DNA of 64,000 nucleotides, from contig NZ_LVEM01000005.1 in the NCBI RefSeq assembly GCF_001641335.1, positions 248,001 to 312,000 of the forward strand, written 5' to 3'. Below the pieces are notes generated by a model. The model saw nothing but the letters and a program-made list of their open reading frames with translations. It was not told the origin of the DNA and searched no databases. Each line of letters starts with the position of its first letter. The stretch's first letter is position 1. Shown here piece by piece: positions 40,973-50,047 of the stretch. Made by a program: the position numbers and the translations under genes. Source of the stretch: Bradyrhizobium stylosanthis (lineage in GTDB: Bacteria; Pseudomonadota; Alphaproteobacteria; Rhizobiales; Xanthobacteraceae).

Positions 40973-42361
40973 CTACGTCGTCACCTTCGGCGCCGGCGCG
41001 GTGCCCTGCGCCCATTTCTCCAGCTTGCCGAGCACGCCCCAGGCGGTGAGCGCGAGCGAGATCGGCATCGCGAACTGGCCGAGGCCCGGCACCGCCGAGA
41101 CGATCGTGCCGAGCAGGCCGGCGATGCCGCCCGCATTGGGGCTTGCCGTCACCGACGACAGCAGCGCGGTGGCGAGCGTACCGCCGATGCCGAGCGCGGT
41201 CTTCCTGCCGTCGAGCAGCTTGCCGATGGTCTCGCCGAGCGCACCGTTGACCTGCCCGAGCATGGGCTTGCCGTTCTTGTTGAGCAGCGTGCTGAGCAGG
41301 TCGACGACCTGCTTCAACTGATCGACCGGGGCGGCGCCCGCCGGGGTGACGGGTCCCGGCACCGGCGTGGTCTTGTTGACGAGGGAGAACAGCCGCTCGA
41401 ACAGGCTGATCGGATCGTTGGGAACCGGCAGCGTGTTGCCCGGCGTCGTCGGCACCGGAAGCGTTCCGCCTGCCGGCGGCCGCAGCACCTGCGCGAGGTC
41501 TTCCAGCCGTTTCAGGACCTGGGACAGGTCGCCGTTCTGCATGGCCCCTCCCGATTGCGCCGCGCGCGTGATGGCCGCGATCGTGGCGCCGTCGAGCAGG
41601 CCGGTGTCCCTGAGGCCGTTCTGCTGCTGAAACTGCGAGACCGCGGTTCTGGTCTTCGGACCGCTGATGCCGTCCTCGGCAAGCTGTGGATTGGCGCCGA
41701 GCCTGTTGAGCGCCTGCTGCATCAGGACGATCGTCGAGGCCGCATCGTCCTCCGGCTCGACGCGGCCCGCGAATTGCGGGTTGCCGTCGAGCGTGATCGA
41801 GGAATCCAGGTCCAGCATCGCATGCAGGATCACGGCCGTGCCGAGCTGGGAATCGACGTGGCCCGAGTCGAACACGTGATCGCGGACGAACTTGCCGGCC
41901 CTTGCCTCGGGCGGGCCGTACAGGTTCGAGCCGCCATAGAGATAGGGCGAGTTCACGCCCTTGGCGTGGTAGCCGAAGCCGTTGAACGCCTCGAGCCGGA
42001 ACAGCATGCGCGCGATGCTCCAGTCCTGCGCGCCGATGAAATTCTCGATCCTGAACGCGTCCACAGCGCCGTCCACGAACGTGGCAAACGGGCCGCGTCC
42101 CTTCGGCACGAGCGTAGTCGTGCGATGAAGCGTCTCGCCGTTGCCGAGATAGGTGTCGAAATCGAAATTGGATTCGCGGTAATGGCAGAGCGCCGTGAAA
42201 TACCAGGGAACGCCGGTCAGCCGCTCGATCTGCTGATAGGTCGCCTTGCCGTTGATCGCCTTGCGTGCGACCCCGCTCGCATCGGCGTGGCGTCCTGGCC
42301 GGATCTCGAGATTGGCCCAATTGCGCTCGTATTCGTTTTTCAAGCTCTCGAAGGACACCAT
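40973..42361 (-). CDS. Phage-type lysin with peptidoglycan-binding domain and hydrophobic tail
   Basis: A 462-residue protein. Residues about 1-180 resemble phage endolysin/lysozyme-like domains (YERNWANLEIR; ALCHYRESNFDFDTYLGNG, with a candidate catalytic Glu in HYRESN). Residues about 195-265 form a PG_binding_1 domain (LMQQALNRLGANPQ, DGISGPKTRTAVSQFQQQNG). A Pro-rich linker and a hydrophobic C-terminal half (IGGTLATALLSSV, GQFAMPISLALTAWGVL) complete it. There is no signal peptide. GGGAG supports the start at 42361. No other phage lysis gene is adjacent. Confidence 0.75.
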   Translation of the reverse strand: MVSFESLKNEYERNWANLEIRPGRHADASGVARKAINGKATYQQIERLTGVPWYFTALCHYRESNFDFDTYLGNGETLHRTTTLVPKGRGPFATFVDGAVDAFRIENFIGAQDWSIARMLFRLEAFNGFGYHAKGVNSPYLYGGSNLYGPPEARAGKFVRDHVFDSGHVDSQLGTAVILHAMLDLDSSITLDGNPQFAGRVEPEDDAASTIVLMQQALNRLGANPQLAEDGISGPKTRTAVSQFQQQNGLRDTGLLDGATIAAITRAAQSGGAMQNGDLSQVLKRLEDLAQVLRPPAGGTLPVPTTPGNTLPVPNDPISLFERLFSLVNKTTPVPGPVTPAGAAPVDQLKQVVDLLSTLLNKNGKPMLGQVNGALGETIGKLLDGRKTALGIGGTLATALLSSVTASPNAGGIAGLLGTIVSAVPGLGQFAMPISLALTAWGVLGKLEKWAQGTAPAPKVTT

Positions 42362-42602
42362 GTCTCGCTCCCGCAATTAATGAATTATTGAATCTCCGTG
42401 CAGTCAGGATGAACCTGGCGCCGTGATCGGCGCGTGAGCCCAGCGTGATTGCCGCAAATCTGGCAGGTTGCCGGCGTTGTGCATGTGAACTGGGTTACAG
42501 CATCCGCGCGAAAATCAGCCGAAGGTGGCGGGATCGCCGCGAGGGAACCGGCGGCGTCGTTCGCCCGTTAGCTATGGCACAGGATCCTGCAAGGAGGCCT
42601 GC

Positions 42603-42977
42603 ATGGCCAAGCGCGTCCTCGCGATCGGCATCGAACCCGGCGTTGCGGATTACAGCGCATTCCCGCAGCTCACGCCGGAGCTCGTGCGCGGCTACATCGA
42701 GGCGCAGCTGTTGCGGCTGCGCGATCGCGGCTTCGAGGTGACGAGCTGCCTGATCGATCTCGATGCGGCGGCCGAAGCCGCCGTCACCGCCGCGCTGCGC
42801 GAGGAATGCTTCGACTGCATCGTGATCGGCGCCGGCCTGCGCGAGCCGAAGGAGCGCTTGGTGCTGTTCGAGAAGGTGCTCAATCTCGTCCACCGCCTCG
42901 CGCCGGACGCCGCGATCTGCTTCAACACCACGCCGGCCGACACCGCCGAAGCCGTGCAGCGCTGGATCGAGCCCTGA
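42603..42977 (+). CDS. Small alpha/beta protein, function unknown
   Basis: A 124-residue protein with a very strong ribosome-binding site (AAGGAGG). Alternating strands and helices (KRVLAIGIEPG, FDCIVIGAGLREP, DAAICFNTTPADT) suggest a Rossmann- or flavodoxin-like fold without a clear cofactor motif. Three cysteines are present but not in a motif. I do not recognise the family. It stands alone between the phage-type lysin and a lipoprotein. Confidence 0.75.
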   Translation: MAKRVLAIGIEPGVADYSAFPQLTPELVRGYIEAQLLRLRDRGFEVTSCLIDLDAAAEAAVTAALREECFDCIVIGAGLREPKERLVLFEKVLNLVHRLAPDAAICFNTTPADTAEAVQRWIEP

Positions 42978-43098
42978 TGCCCGGTGTGCGCTCGCCCCGA
43001 GACCGGTGAGCATCGATTTCACCGATGCAACCACCCGTTGACGTCGCCAACGTTATCGCCAATCATGGTCGCGGGGTCGTCGCTGTCAGGGAATCCTC

Positions 43099-43407
43099 AT
43101 GTCCAGATTTGTGCTGCTGCTCGCCTGCGCAATGATGCTCGCGGGCTGCGACGCCTTCAGCACGGTGACGGAGGGGTTCACGCAGTCGAAGGCCGTGGCG
43201 GCCGATCTCGAGCAATCGACCGGCGTCAAGCCGCAGGTCGGCTTCAACTGGCACAATGGCCGACTGGTGTCGGTCACGGTCCAGTTTCCGCGGCCCTATG
43301 AAGACAAGCCCCTGAACGAGCTCGCAGGGTTGGTCCGCGAGGCCGTCACCAGCGAATTCAAGCAGACGCCGGAGCACATCGTCGTCGCCTTCGTGCTCGT
43401 CAAGTGA
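43099..43407 (+). CDS. Small lipoprotein, function unknown
   Basis: A 102-residue protein with a lipoprotein signal: hydrophobic RFVLLLACAMM and lipobox LAGC (Cys17). The mature part is mixed alpha/beta (GFNWHNGRLVSVTVQFPRPY). No family is recognised. Its stop is 41 bases from the convergent quinoprotein gene. Confidence 0.75.
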   Translation: MSRFVLLLACAMMLAGCDAFSTVTEGFTQSKAVAADLEQSTGVKPQVGFNWHNGRLVSVTVQFPRPYEDKPLNELAGLVREAVTSEFKQTPEHIVVAFVLVK

Positions 43408-43448
43408 GGCTGCCGCGACCGCAATCCTGATAGATCGCGTCGCTTCGC

Positions 43449-45356
43449 CTATTGTCCGTCCACGGAGAAGGCGAGCAGCACGTTGCCGGGCGTGGTCCCG
43501 TAATTCGTGTAGCCCGAGTTGACGTAGAGGATGCCTCCGGCGATCACCGGTCCCGGTCCATCGAGCGAGCCGCCATGCGCCGACACACCGTTGACGGTCG
43601 CATAGTCCCTGATGGTGTCGACGTCCCAGATGATTTCGCCGCTCTTGGCGGCATAAGCCCTGAGATGTCCGTCCAGCCCGCCGGAGAACACCACACCAGG
43701 CGTCGCCGTGACTGCAGCCGACTGCGCAGGGCTGCATCCCGGTCGATCTCCACAGCCCGGATGCGCGGTGTGCCAGACGATCTCGCCCGTCGCCTGGTTC
43801 AGCGCGTACAGCCCGCCGCCCTGACCTGGATCGAGCTTCATGGGGACCCCGAAGACCGATTTCTGCGCGCCGGCGGTGGACGGTGGCACGGTCTTCAGTC
43901 CGACATCCGACACCGCGACATAGACGTTCGCATCGTCCGCAGCCGAGCCCCATTGCACGCCGCCGAGCGTGCTGCCGAGTCCCACCCGGCGCTGCCAGAT
44001 GATCGCACCATCGCGGTCCGGATCGAGCGCGTACACGATGCCGGATTTCTGGCCGGCAACGAGTGCACGGCGTCCGTCGGGTAGATCGACCAGGATCGGA
44101 GAGGAGCCGAAATCGAAATCGGGTCCCTTGGTGCCGGGGCAGTTGGCGCGATACTGGCCGCTGCATGCGATGTTGTAGGCATCGCCCTCGGTCATCTGTC
44201 GCGACCAGGCGAGCCGTCCCGTGCCCAGATCGAAGGCCACAAACGCGTCGGAGGTCGTGGAAGCCGGGTCCAGATAGCTGTCGCCCGTCGTCGCATAGAT
44301 CCGGTTTGTCTTGAGGTCGACGGTCGGCGACGACCAGATCGCGCCCCCGGAAGGTCCGAATAGTTGGACGCCGATCTCGTTGAGGCGGATCGGCTGGGCC
44401 GGCGGGCTGACATAGCCGCGCCACAGCACCTCGCCGGTCCTGGCGTCAAGCGCGGCAATCAGTCCGCGGAACGTGCAGCAGGGATAGCGCGGATCGATCG
44501 CCAACACCTCCTCGACGGAGGAGACCGGCACGTAAAGCACATTGTTGGCCAATGTCGGTGCGCCCGTGATCACGGCTCCCGCATGCGTATCGACACGTCT
44601 CCTCCACAGCAGCTTCCCGCTCTCGGCATCGAGCGCATAGGCTTCGCCGCGCTGATCGCCGAAATAGGCGGTCGCGCCGCGCTCGTCCTCGCCGATGGTG
44701 ATCGCGGTGCGTACGCCGAAGCCGGCGTCGAACACCCAGCGCTGGCAGCCAAGCCTGGCATCCAGCGCATAGACCTTGCCGCCCGCACTGCCCACGAAGA
44801 TCCGGCCGCCCCAAACCGTCGGCTGCGCGTAGGCTCTGGTATCGCCGGGGAAGCCGAACGCCCATTTGAGCTTCAGGCGCGGAACATCGTCGGGCGAAAG
44901 CTTGGCCATGCCGGCGGGTTGAAACCGGTGCTGGGCGATGTCGACGCCCCAGCCGTTCCAGCGCGGCAAAGAAGCGTCCGCAAGCGCGGGGCCGCGTTCA
45001 CCACAGGTGGAATCCGGCAGCGGCTGCTGCTGCTCCGGCGTTGTTCGGACGAGATACCGAACGATAGCCTGAATGTCTTCCTGGCTCAGGTCGCGCCCCT
45101 GCTGGCTCATCATGCCGAACATCAGAGTAAGCCCTATCCGCTCAGGCCTGAATTGCCGCAGCGCGCTGGTGTCAGGCGCGCGTGCCACGCCACCCTCGTG
45201 GCAGGATGCGCAGTGCGTGCGGTAGAGCGCCTCGCCACGCGCGTTCAGCGCCTCCTCCGCGTGATACGGACGCACGCCCATGAGCAATATGCCAACGCCA
45301 AGCAGGAGGCGTGCGGAGAGACCAAATCCGAAGCGGTGCCCGGCCGTACTCGTCAT
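43449..45356 (-). CDS. PQQ-dependent dehydrogenase with N-terminal cytochrome c (PVA dehydrogenase-like)
   Basis: A 635-residue periplasmic quinoprotein. After a signal peptide, a class I cytochrome c domain carries CASCHEG (Cys49, Cys52, His53) and a methionine-rich sixth-ligand region (MFGMMSQQGRDLS). An eight-bladed PQQ propeller follows, with repeated tryptophan-docking blades such as YALDARLGCQRWVFDAG, YALDAESGKLLWRRRV and IAALDARTGEVLWRGYV. The cytochrome-first order matches polyvinyl-alcohol dehydrogenase; alcohol dehydrogenases usually carry it at the C-terminus. The real substrate is probably an alcohol or polyol. No PQQ synthesis or cytochrome genes adjoin. Confidence 0.85.
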   Translation of the reverse strand: MTSTAGHRFGFGLSARLLLGVGILLMGVRPYHAEEALNARGEALYRTHCASCHEGGVARAPDTSALRQFRPERIGLTLMFGMMSQQGRDLSQEDIQAIVRYLVRTTPEQQQPLPDSTCGERGPALADASLPRWNGWGVDIAQHRFQPAGMAKLSPDDVPRLKLKWAFGFPGDTRAYAQPTVWGGRIFVGSAGGKVYALDARLGCQRWVFDAGFGVRTAITIGEDERGATAYFGDQRGEAYALDAESGKLLWRRRVDTHAGAVITGAPTLANNVLYVPVSSVEEVLAIDPRYPCCTFRGLIAALDARTGEVLWRGYVSPPAQPIRLNEIGVQLFGPSGGAIWSSPTVDLKTNRIYATTGDSYLDPASTTSDAFVAFDLGTGRLAWSRQMTEGDAYNIACSGQYRANCPGTKGPDFDFGSSPILVDLPDGRRALVAGQKSGIVYALDPDRDGAIIWQRRVGLGSTLGGVQWGSAADDANVYVAVSDVGLKTVPPSTAGAQKSVFGVPMKLDPGQGGGLYALNQATGEIVWHTAHPGCGDRPGCSPAQSAAVTATPGVVFSGGLDGHLRAYAAKSGEIIWDVDTIRDYATVNGVSAHGGSLDGPGPVIAGGILYVNSGYTNYGTTPGNVLLAFSVDGQ

Positions 45357-45610
45357 TCTCGCCACCCTCGCACAAATGAAGCGTGTTTCGGCAACAGAAG
45401 ATCAGCGCGCGGTCGTCAACGCGTACCACGAATACACAACCAAAGCGAGCGCGAGGGATCCGGGTGACCGCTAGCTGACAGGTGGGCGGCCGACGGCCCG
45501 GCCTTCGTTCAATTCGACAATGGTGTCCGGAGCCGCAAGGTGCGCGAATTGATCTGGCTCGAATCCGCGCGAGGCGTTAAAACTCGCGTCTCCAAAAGGT
45601 GAGGGTGGCC

Positions 45611-45931
45611 ATGCCTAGAAGTCTTCGCATTGGAAGTTTTTCGATCGCGGCCTGTCTGGCCGTTGCCATGACGATGCCGGTCCATGAAGCATCCGCCCAG
45701 GATGCCATCGGTGGCGCGATCATCGGCGGAGTCGGCGGGGCGATCCTCGGCGGCGCGCTCGGCGGAGGCCGTGGCGCTGCCATCGGCGCCGTCGTCGGTG
45801 CCGGCACGGGCGCCGCGATCGCCTCGGAAGGCGAGCGGCGCCGCTCCGGCTACTACGCCTATCAGCGCGGCTGCTACATGCAGCGCCCCGACGGCTATTA
45901 CGTCCGGGTCGATTCCCGCTATTGCTATTGA
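45611..45931 (+). CDS. Glycine-zipper envelope protein
   Basis: A 106-residue protein with a signal peptide ending ASAQ, then a long glycine zipper (GGAIIGGVGGAILGGALGGG and GAAIGAVVGAGTGAAIAS) and a tyrosine/cysteine-rich tail (SGYYAYQRGCYMQRPDGYYV). Such proteins insert in or span envelope membranes. GAGGGTGG lies just before the ATG at 45611. Confidence 0.8.
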   Translation: MPRSLRIGSFSIAACLAVAMTMPVHEASAQDAIGGAIIGGVGGAILGGALGGGRGAAIGAVVGAGTGAAIASEGERRRSGYYAYQRGCYMQRPDGYYVRVDSRYCY

Positions 45932-46033
45932 TCGATCGGCCGCCGGCGATCATTGGATCGGCGGCGGCCTGCGGATTGGACTGGGACGGGTGAGTGTCGG
46001 CCGGCGAGCCGCCATCCCGGGATGGTGGATCGC

Positions 46034-46897
46034 ATGAGCTTTCGGTCTCGCATGTGCGGGTGGCTGATCGCCCTGTTTGTCGCGGGCGATCTCGCCGGGA
46101 CCGGGGTCGCCCGGGCACAGCAAATTCCCACCGACGAGCCCGCGTTCACCGCTTTCGTGGCGGCGCGCATCCGTGCTGCGGTTCGTGACACCCCGGTCGA
46201 TATCAAGGGGCCGCTGACGCTGTCGATCGGCCCCCTGCAAGCCAACCTCGACCGCGTCTATGCCTTCTGCAAGGCCAATGCGAGCGCCTGCAGCAAGGAG
46301 ATCGGCACCTATGTCAGCGGCGTCGTGGCGACCACGGGCAATCGCAACGATCCCCCGAGCCGGGCAAACCTCCGCGTGGTGGTGCGCTCGGCCGACTATA
46401 TGCGGCAGGCGCTCCGGGAGGTTGATGCGCGCGGCCCGGCCTTGATGCGGCCGCTCGCGGAGGGGCTGGTGCTCGTCCCGGTGCTCGACTCGCCGCAGAC
46501 GGTCAAGGTGTTCAACGACAAGGACCGTGCCGCGCTCGGCCTGACGCCGGACCAGGTCTTCGACATCGCCATTGCCAATGTACGCAGCAATCTGAAGCCG
46601 CTGATGTCCGCTGCGAAGCCGGCCGTGCCAGGGCAGTTCGGCACGTTGCAGGGCGACTACTACGCGACCAGCCGGCTTGCGCTGGTCGACAGCTGGGCTC
46701 CGCTGGCGCAGGCCCAAGGCGGCGTGCTGATCGTGGCGGTGCCGTCCCCCGATCTCGTGATTTATTCAGGCCAGGACAGCAGCACCGCCATCGATGCGCT
46801 GCGGACGCTTGCGAAGAACATGATGGCGCGCACGCCGAAGCCACTGTCAGCCACGCTGCTGCGCTGGACACCGAAGGGCTGGCAGATCGTCCGGTAG
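46034..46897 (+). CDS. Exported DUF1444/YtpQ-like protein
   Basis: A 287-residue protein with a signal peptide (WLIALFVAGDLAGTGVARAQ). The mature part has a repeated alpha/beta pattern: LVPVLDSPQTVKVFNDKDRAALGL, then VFDIAIANVRSNL, then DYYATSRLALVDSWAPLAQA. This resembles DUF1444 proteins, but that is a weak memory match. No catalytic motif is seen. Another ATG at 46022 is possible. Confidence 0.65.
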   Translation: MSFRSRMCGWLIALFVAGDLAGTGVARAQQIPTDEPAFTAFVAARIRAAVRDTPVDIKGPLTLSIGPLQANLDRVYAFCKANASACSKEIGTYVSGVVATTGNRNDPPSRANLRVVVRSADYMRQALREVDARGPALMRPLAEGLVLVPVLDSPQTVKVFNDKDRAALGLTPDQVFDIAIANVRSNLKPLMSAAKPAVPGQFGTLQGDYYATSRLALVDSWAPLAQAQGGVLIVAVPSPDLVIYSGQDSSTAIDALRTLAKNMMARTPKPLSATLLRWTPKGWQIVR

Positions 46898-46987
46898 GAA
46901 GCCCGCCACGGGGCGCTCCTGCCGACGACGAAGTGGGGTGCACGACATGCACCCCACCGATCCGCTCATCCGCGGAACGAAGTCAGC

Positions 46988-49018
46988 CTAGTTTCTTTTC
47001 TTGAAGACCTGCATCCTGCTCGAAAAATTGGCGAAGCCGACCACGCGTCCGTCGGCAATACCGGTCGCATCCGTGACTGCGCCGGCGGTCGAGGTCAGCT
47101 TCTTCAGCGTCTGGCCCGTATTCGTGCCGGTCGCATTGTAGGGAATGTCGTCGCCTTCCTCGGCAACGATCACATTGCCTCCCGAAAACGCGCAACTCGT
47201 TCGCGCCAATCCGATGAAGGCGCCGACAGCCGTATCCGTCGCAGGCTGAACGCCATAAAACAGATTGCAGACCGCCTGCTGGGCTGTAACGGCATGACCG
47301 TTGTAAGTCGCCCACACATGCCCCTTGTAGCAACCAAGCGCACCATCTCCATGCGTATGCTCGACCGCCATGCGCTTGCAGGCAAGGTCGATCGCCCTGA
47401 ACAAGAGGGGCGTAGAGCCGGCTGTCCCTCCGATCGTGAATGTTGCGCCCGAACCGGAGCCGCTGGTCGACGCCTGTGTCGCGGTCGTCGGCAGGGTCGA
47501 ATAAAGGCCGGTCCCCCAGATCGTGACCGATGCGACCGCGGTCCCCGTAACGGTCGCGACGCGCAGGATTGCGGCATTTGCATTGCCGACCAGGGTGCCG
47601 CCGGCCAGCACGATGAGGTCGCCAACCGCATAATTCGAACCGCCCGATGCGACCGTGACGGCGGAATAGATCCCTTGACCGCCGACGGCGTTGCAACTCG
47701 CGATGATGGCTTCGATATCTCCCGTGAGAACGCTCTCGCCATACATCGACCCCTGGACATCGATGAGAGGACGCGTGCAGCCGGTCGCGTCCAGCTTGGT
47801 GACGTTCTCGAACCGGCAACCATTCATGTTGCCGATCAGGATATGGCACCTGTCGTAATTGGGCAGGCGGAGCGCGTCATTCCAGCCCGGCAGCGTCAGA
47901 TTGCGGAAGACGCATCTGTCCAGCGTGGTGGCGTTGGTGTTGCCGTTGGCCCGCTGGTTGTCGTCCCAGATAAAGGCATTTCCCAGGGCTTCGACGAACA
48001 ACGCATCGAACGCGATGCCCGCGAGGAATGTTCCGGCGGGCGTCACCGGGTGGGACGCGGGCGTCGCCTCCTTGAAGAAGCAGAACGGTGACGTGCCCAT
48101 GAACATGCGGCCTGATATCTGCCAGGTGCCCATGGCGCCGCCATAGGCGAAGCCGACGCATGCCATTCGGCAATTGCCGATCGAACATTTGCCGTCGGTC
48201 GCAAGGTCTCCGTACAGGTACGGCGAGTTCTGGTTGATGTACCAGCCGTAGTAACAACGGTCGACCTGCACATGCCTGAATGCCGTGTGATCGCCGACGA
48301 TGTCGATGCCGGCATAGAATCCCGAAACTCGAACATTGGTCAGCATGCGGTGTGCTGCCCAGCAGATTCCGCTCACATTGCACCCGACGGCGCCGATCGT
48401 GGTGGTGCCGATGGCCGGTCCGACGAGGCAGAGATCGCGAAACCAGGCCGCGCTGGTTGCGCCATTGTTCGCCCAGTAGCGCGAGTCCGTCTGTTGATTG
48501 ATCGGATCGCCGGCTTGCTGCCCGCACATGACGGCATAGGCCGTCCCCGGCGATGAGCCCATGTCGACGGTCCATTGAAGTTGAGTGATGATGTCGCCGT
48601 CACCCATCCAATGGACCTGCGCATTGTTTGGTCCCGGAGCCGCCGTGGCATTGTCGATGCGAAGAGGAAACTTGAGCGAGTTCGGCGCCGTGGCCGTCGA
48701 CGCTGACATGATGTAGGTGCCGGCCGGTGAATAGATAATGCCGCCGCCGGCGGTCGTCGCCGTATCGATGGCCAATTGATGAGCGTGCCATTCGATGGAC
48801 TCCGTGAGAGCTGTTGCCCGCGGATACACGGCCTGGGCCGCGGCAAGACTGGGAAAAAACCCACTTAGCGGATGCGCCAGTCCATCGCCGACCGCTCCAA
48901 AATCTTTCACATTGAATACACGTTCACCAAAACGCAGAGGTATGCCGCCTGACATTGATTGCTTTCCAAGATTTACAGAATGAGCCTTACGTGCTCTCGA
49001 CAATTGCATCGGAGTCAT
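46988..49018 (-). CDS. Phage tailspike-like pectate-lyase-superfamily beta-helix protein
   Basis: About 676 residues, with no signal peptide. VFNVKDFGAVGDGLAHPLSG is the classic Pectate_lyase_3/tailspike opening, and right-handed beta-helix repeats follow to about residue 450. A roughly 80-residue insert (TVASGGSNYAVGDLIVLAGG to GSGSGATFTIGG) has the GGxxYxVGD...SGSGATF pattern I associate with phage tail proteins. A further beta domain and the end MQVFKKRN complete it. Likely a receptor-binding or polysaccharide-degrading spike. Starts at 49018, 49009 and 48955 are all possible. No other phage gene is nearby. Confidence 0.75.
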   Translation of the reverse strand: MTPMQLSRARKAHSVNLGKQSMSGGIPLRFGERVFNVKDFGAVGDGLAHPLSGFFPSLAAAQAVYPRATALTESIEWHAHQLAIDTATTAGGGIIYSPAGTYIMSASTATAPNSLKFPLRIDNATAAPGPNNAQVHWMGDGDIITQLQWTVDMGSSPGTAYAVMCGQQAGDPINQQTDSRYWANNGATSAAWFRDLCLVGPAIGTTTIGAVGCNVSGICWAAHRMLTNVRVSGFYAGIDIVGDHTAFRHVQVDRCYYGWYINQNSPYLYGDLATDGKCSIGNCRMACVGFAYGGAMGTWQISGRMFMGTSPFCFFKEATPASHPVTPAGTFLAGIAFDALFVEALGNAFIWDDNQRANGNTNATTLDRCVFRNLTLPGWNDALRLPNYDRCHILIGNMNGCRFENVTKLDATGCTRPLIDVQGSMYGESVLTGDIEAIIASCNAVGGQGIYSAVTVASGGSNYAVGDLIVLAGGTLVGNANAAILRVATVTGTAVASVTIWGTGLYSTLPTTATQASTSGSGSGATFTIGGTAGSTPLLFRAIDLACKRMAVEHTHGDGALGCYKGHVWATYNGHAVTAQQAVCNLFYGVQPATDTAVGAFIGLARTSCAFSGGNVIVAEEGDDIPYNATGTNTGQTLKKLTSTAGAVTDATGIADGRVVGFANFSSRMQVFKKRN

Positions 49019-49280
49019 GAAGCGATCCCGACGCAATATGCACGGTCAGGATGCAACATCATTCCGGTGGAATTACGACCCCGTCGCGTCGAAGCAGTGC
49101 TGCGTATTGAAAGACGTTTGATCGATGGCTGTTCACATCTGCGATACGGTCGCGCGCGTGATGCAGGAGATTGCACAGATCTGCGCCGATCCCATCGATC
49201 GTCTTGCGAGCGGAATGAACAGATCGCGCGTTAGGCAGTTTGTGCGGCCGGTTACGAGATGTTGATCTCGTCGTGCGCCT

Positions 49281-49994
49281 CTAGATCAATCGCATTCCGC
49301 GCAGGCTCGCATGCCCGTTCTTGCCCACGATGATGTGATCGTGCACGGCGATGCCGAGCGGCTTGGCGATGTCGATGATCGCCTTGGTCATCTGTATGTC
49401 GGCCTGCGACGGCGAGGGATCGCCCGACGGGTGGTTGTGCACCAGGATCAGCGCGGTCGCCGACAATTCCAGCGCGCGCTTGATCACCTCGCGCGGATAG
49501 ACCGGGGTGTGGTCGACGGTGCCGGTCTGCTGCACCTCGTCGGCGATCAGCTGGTTGCGCTTGTCGAGGAAGAGCAGGCGGAACTGCTCCTTGTCGGCGA
49601 ATGCCATGCTGGAGCGGCAATAGTCGATCACCTCGTTCCAGGACGACAGCGCATTGCGGCTGTTGACCTCGCCCTTCGTCACGCGGCTTGCCGCGGCGGC
49701 GATCAGCTTGAGCTGGTGGATCGTGGAGTCCCCGATGCCGTCGATCTCGCGCAGGCGTGCCACCGGCGCATGAACGACCTCGGCGAACGAGCCGAAGATC
49801 TTGATCAGCGTCTTCGCCAGCGGCTTGGTGTCGCGCCGCGGCAGCGCCGCAAACAGCGCCATCTCCAGCAGCTCGTAGTCGCTGAGCGCATCCGCGCCGG
49901 CGCTGTAGAAGCGTTCGCGCAGCCGCTCGCGATGGCCGTGATAGTGCGGCGTGTCCTCGGGCTTGTTCTTGTCGTGGTCCGGCTTGGCGGGCAT
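49281..49994 (-). CDS. radC: RadC/JAB-domain protein
   Basis: A 237-residue RadC-family protein. The N-terminal helix-hairpin-helix region is LREIDGIGDSTIHQLKLI, and the JAMM metal motif is VHNHPSGDPSPSQAD (His186, His188, Asp199). The historical DNA-repair role is doubtful; the JAB fold suggests a metal hydrolase. In many Alphaproteobacteria radC lies next to map; here four bodies of other sequence separate them. An unusual acidic/basic N-terminal stretch (PDHDKNKPEDTPHYHGHRER) precedes the fold. Confidence 0.92.
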   Translation of the reverse strand: MPAKPDHDKNKPEDTPHYHGHRERLRERFYSAGADALSDYELLEMALFAALPRRDTKPLAKTLIKIFGSFAEVVHAPVARLREIDGIGDSTIHQLKLIAAAASRVTKGEVNSRNALSSWNEVIDYCRSSMAFADKEQFRLLFLDKRNQLIADEVQQTGTVDHTPVYPREVIKRALELSATALILVHNHPSGDPSPSQADIQMTKAIIDIAKPLGIAVHDHIIVGKNGHASLRGMRLI

Positions 49995-50047
49995 CGGCCG
50001 CCAGCATCGCCGGGGCCTTCCGTATTTGCAACCGTCAATTGCGCCGC

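Noticed and set aside
46920..49260. A prophage around the tailspike-like gene
   Set aside because: No integrase, capsid, tail or terminase genes and no att-like direct repeats were seen. Only the single tail-like gene supports phage origin.
49037..49280. A small plus-strand gene (48959-49234)
   Set aside because: The frame starts inside the tailspike gene, has no ribosome-binding site, and encodes a Cys/Arg-rich sequence without recognisable features.
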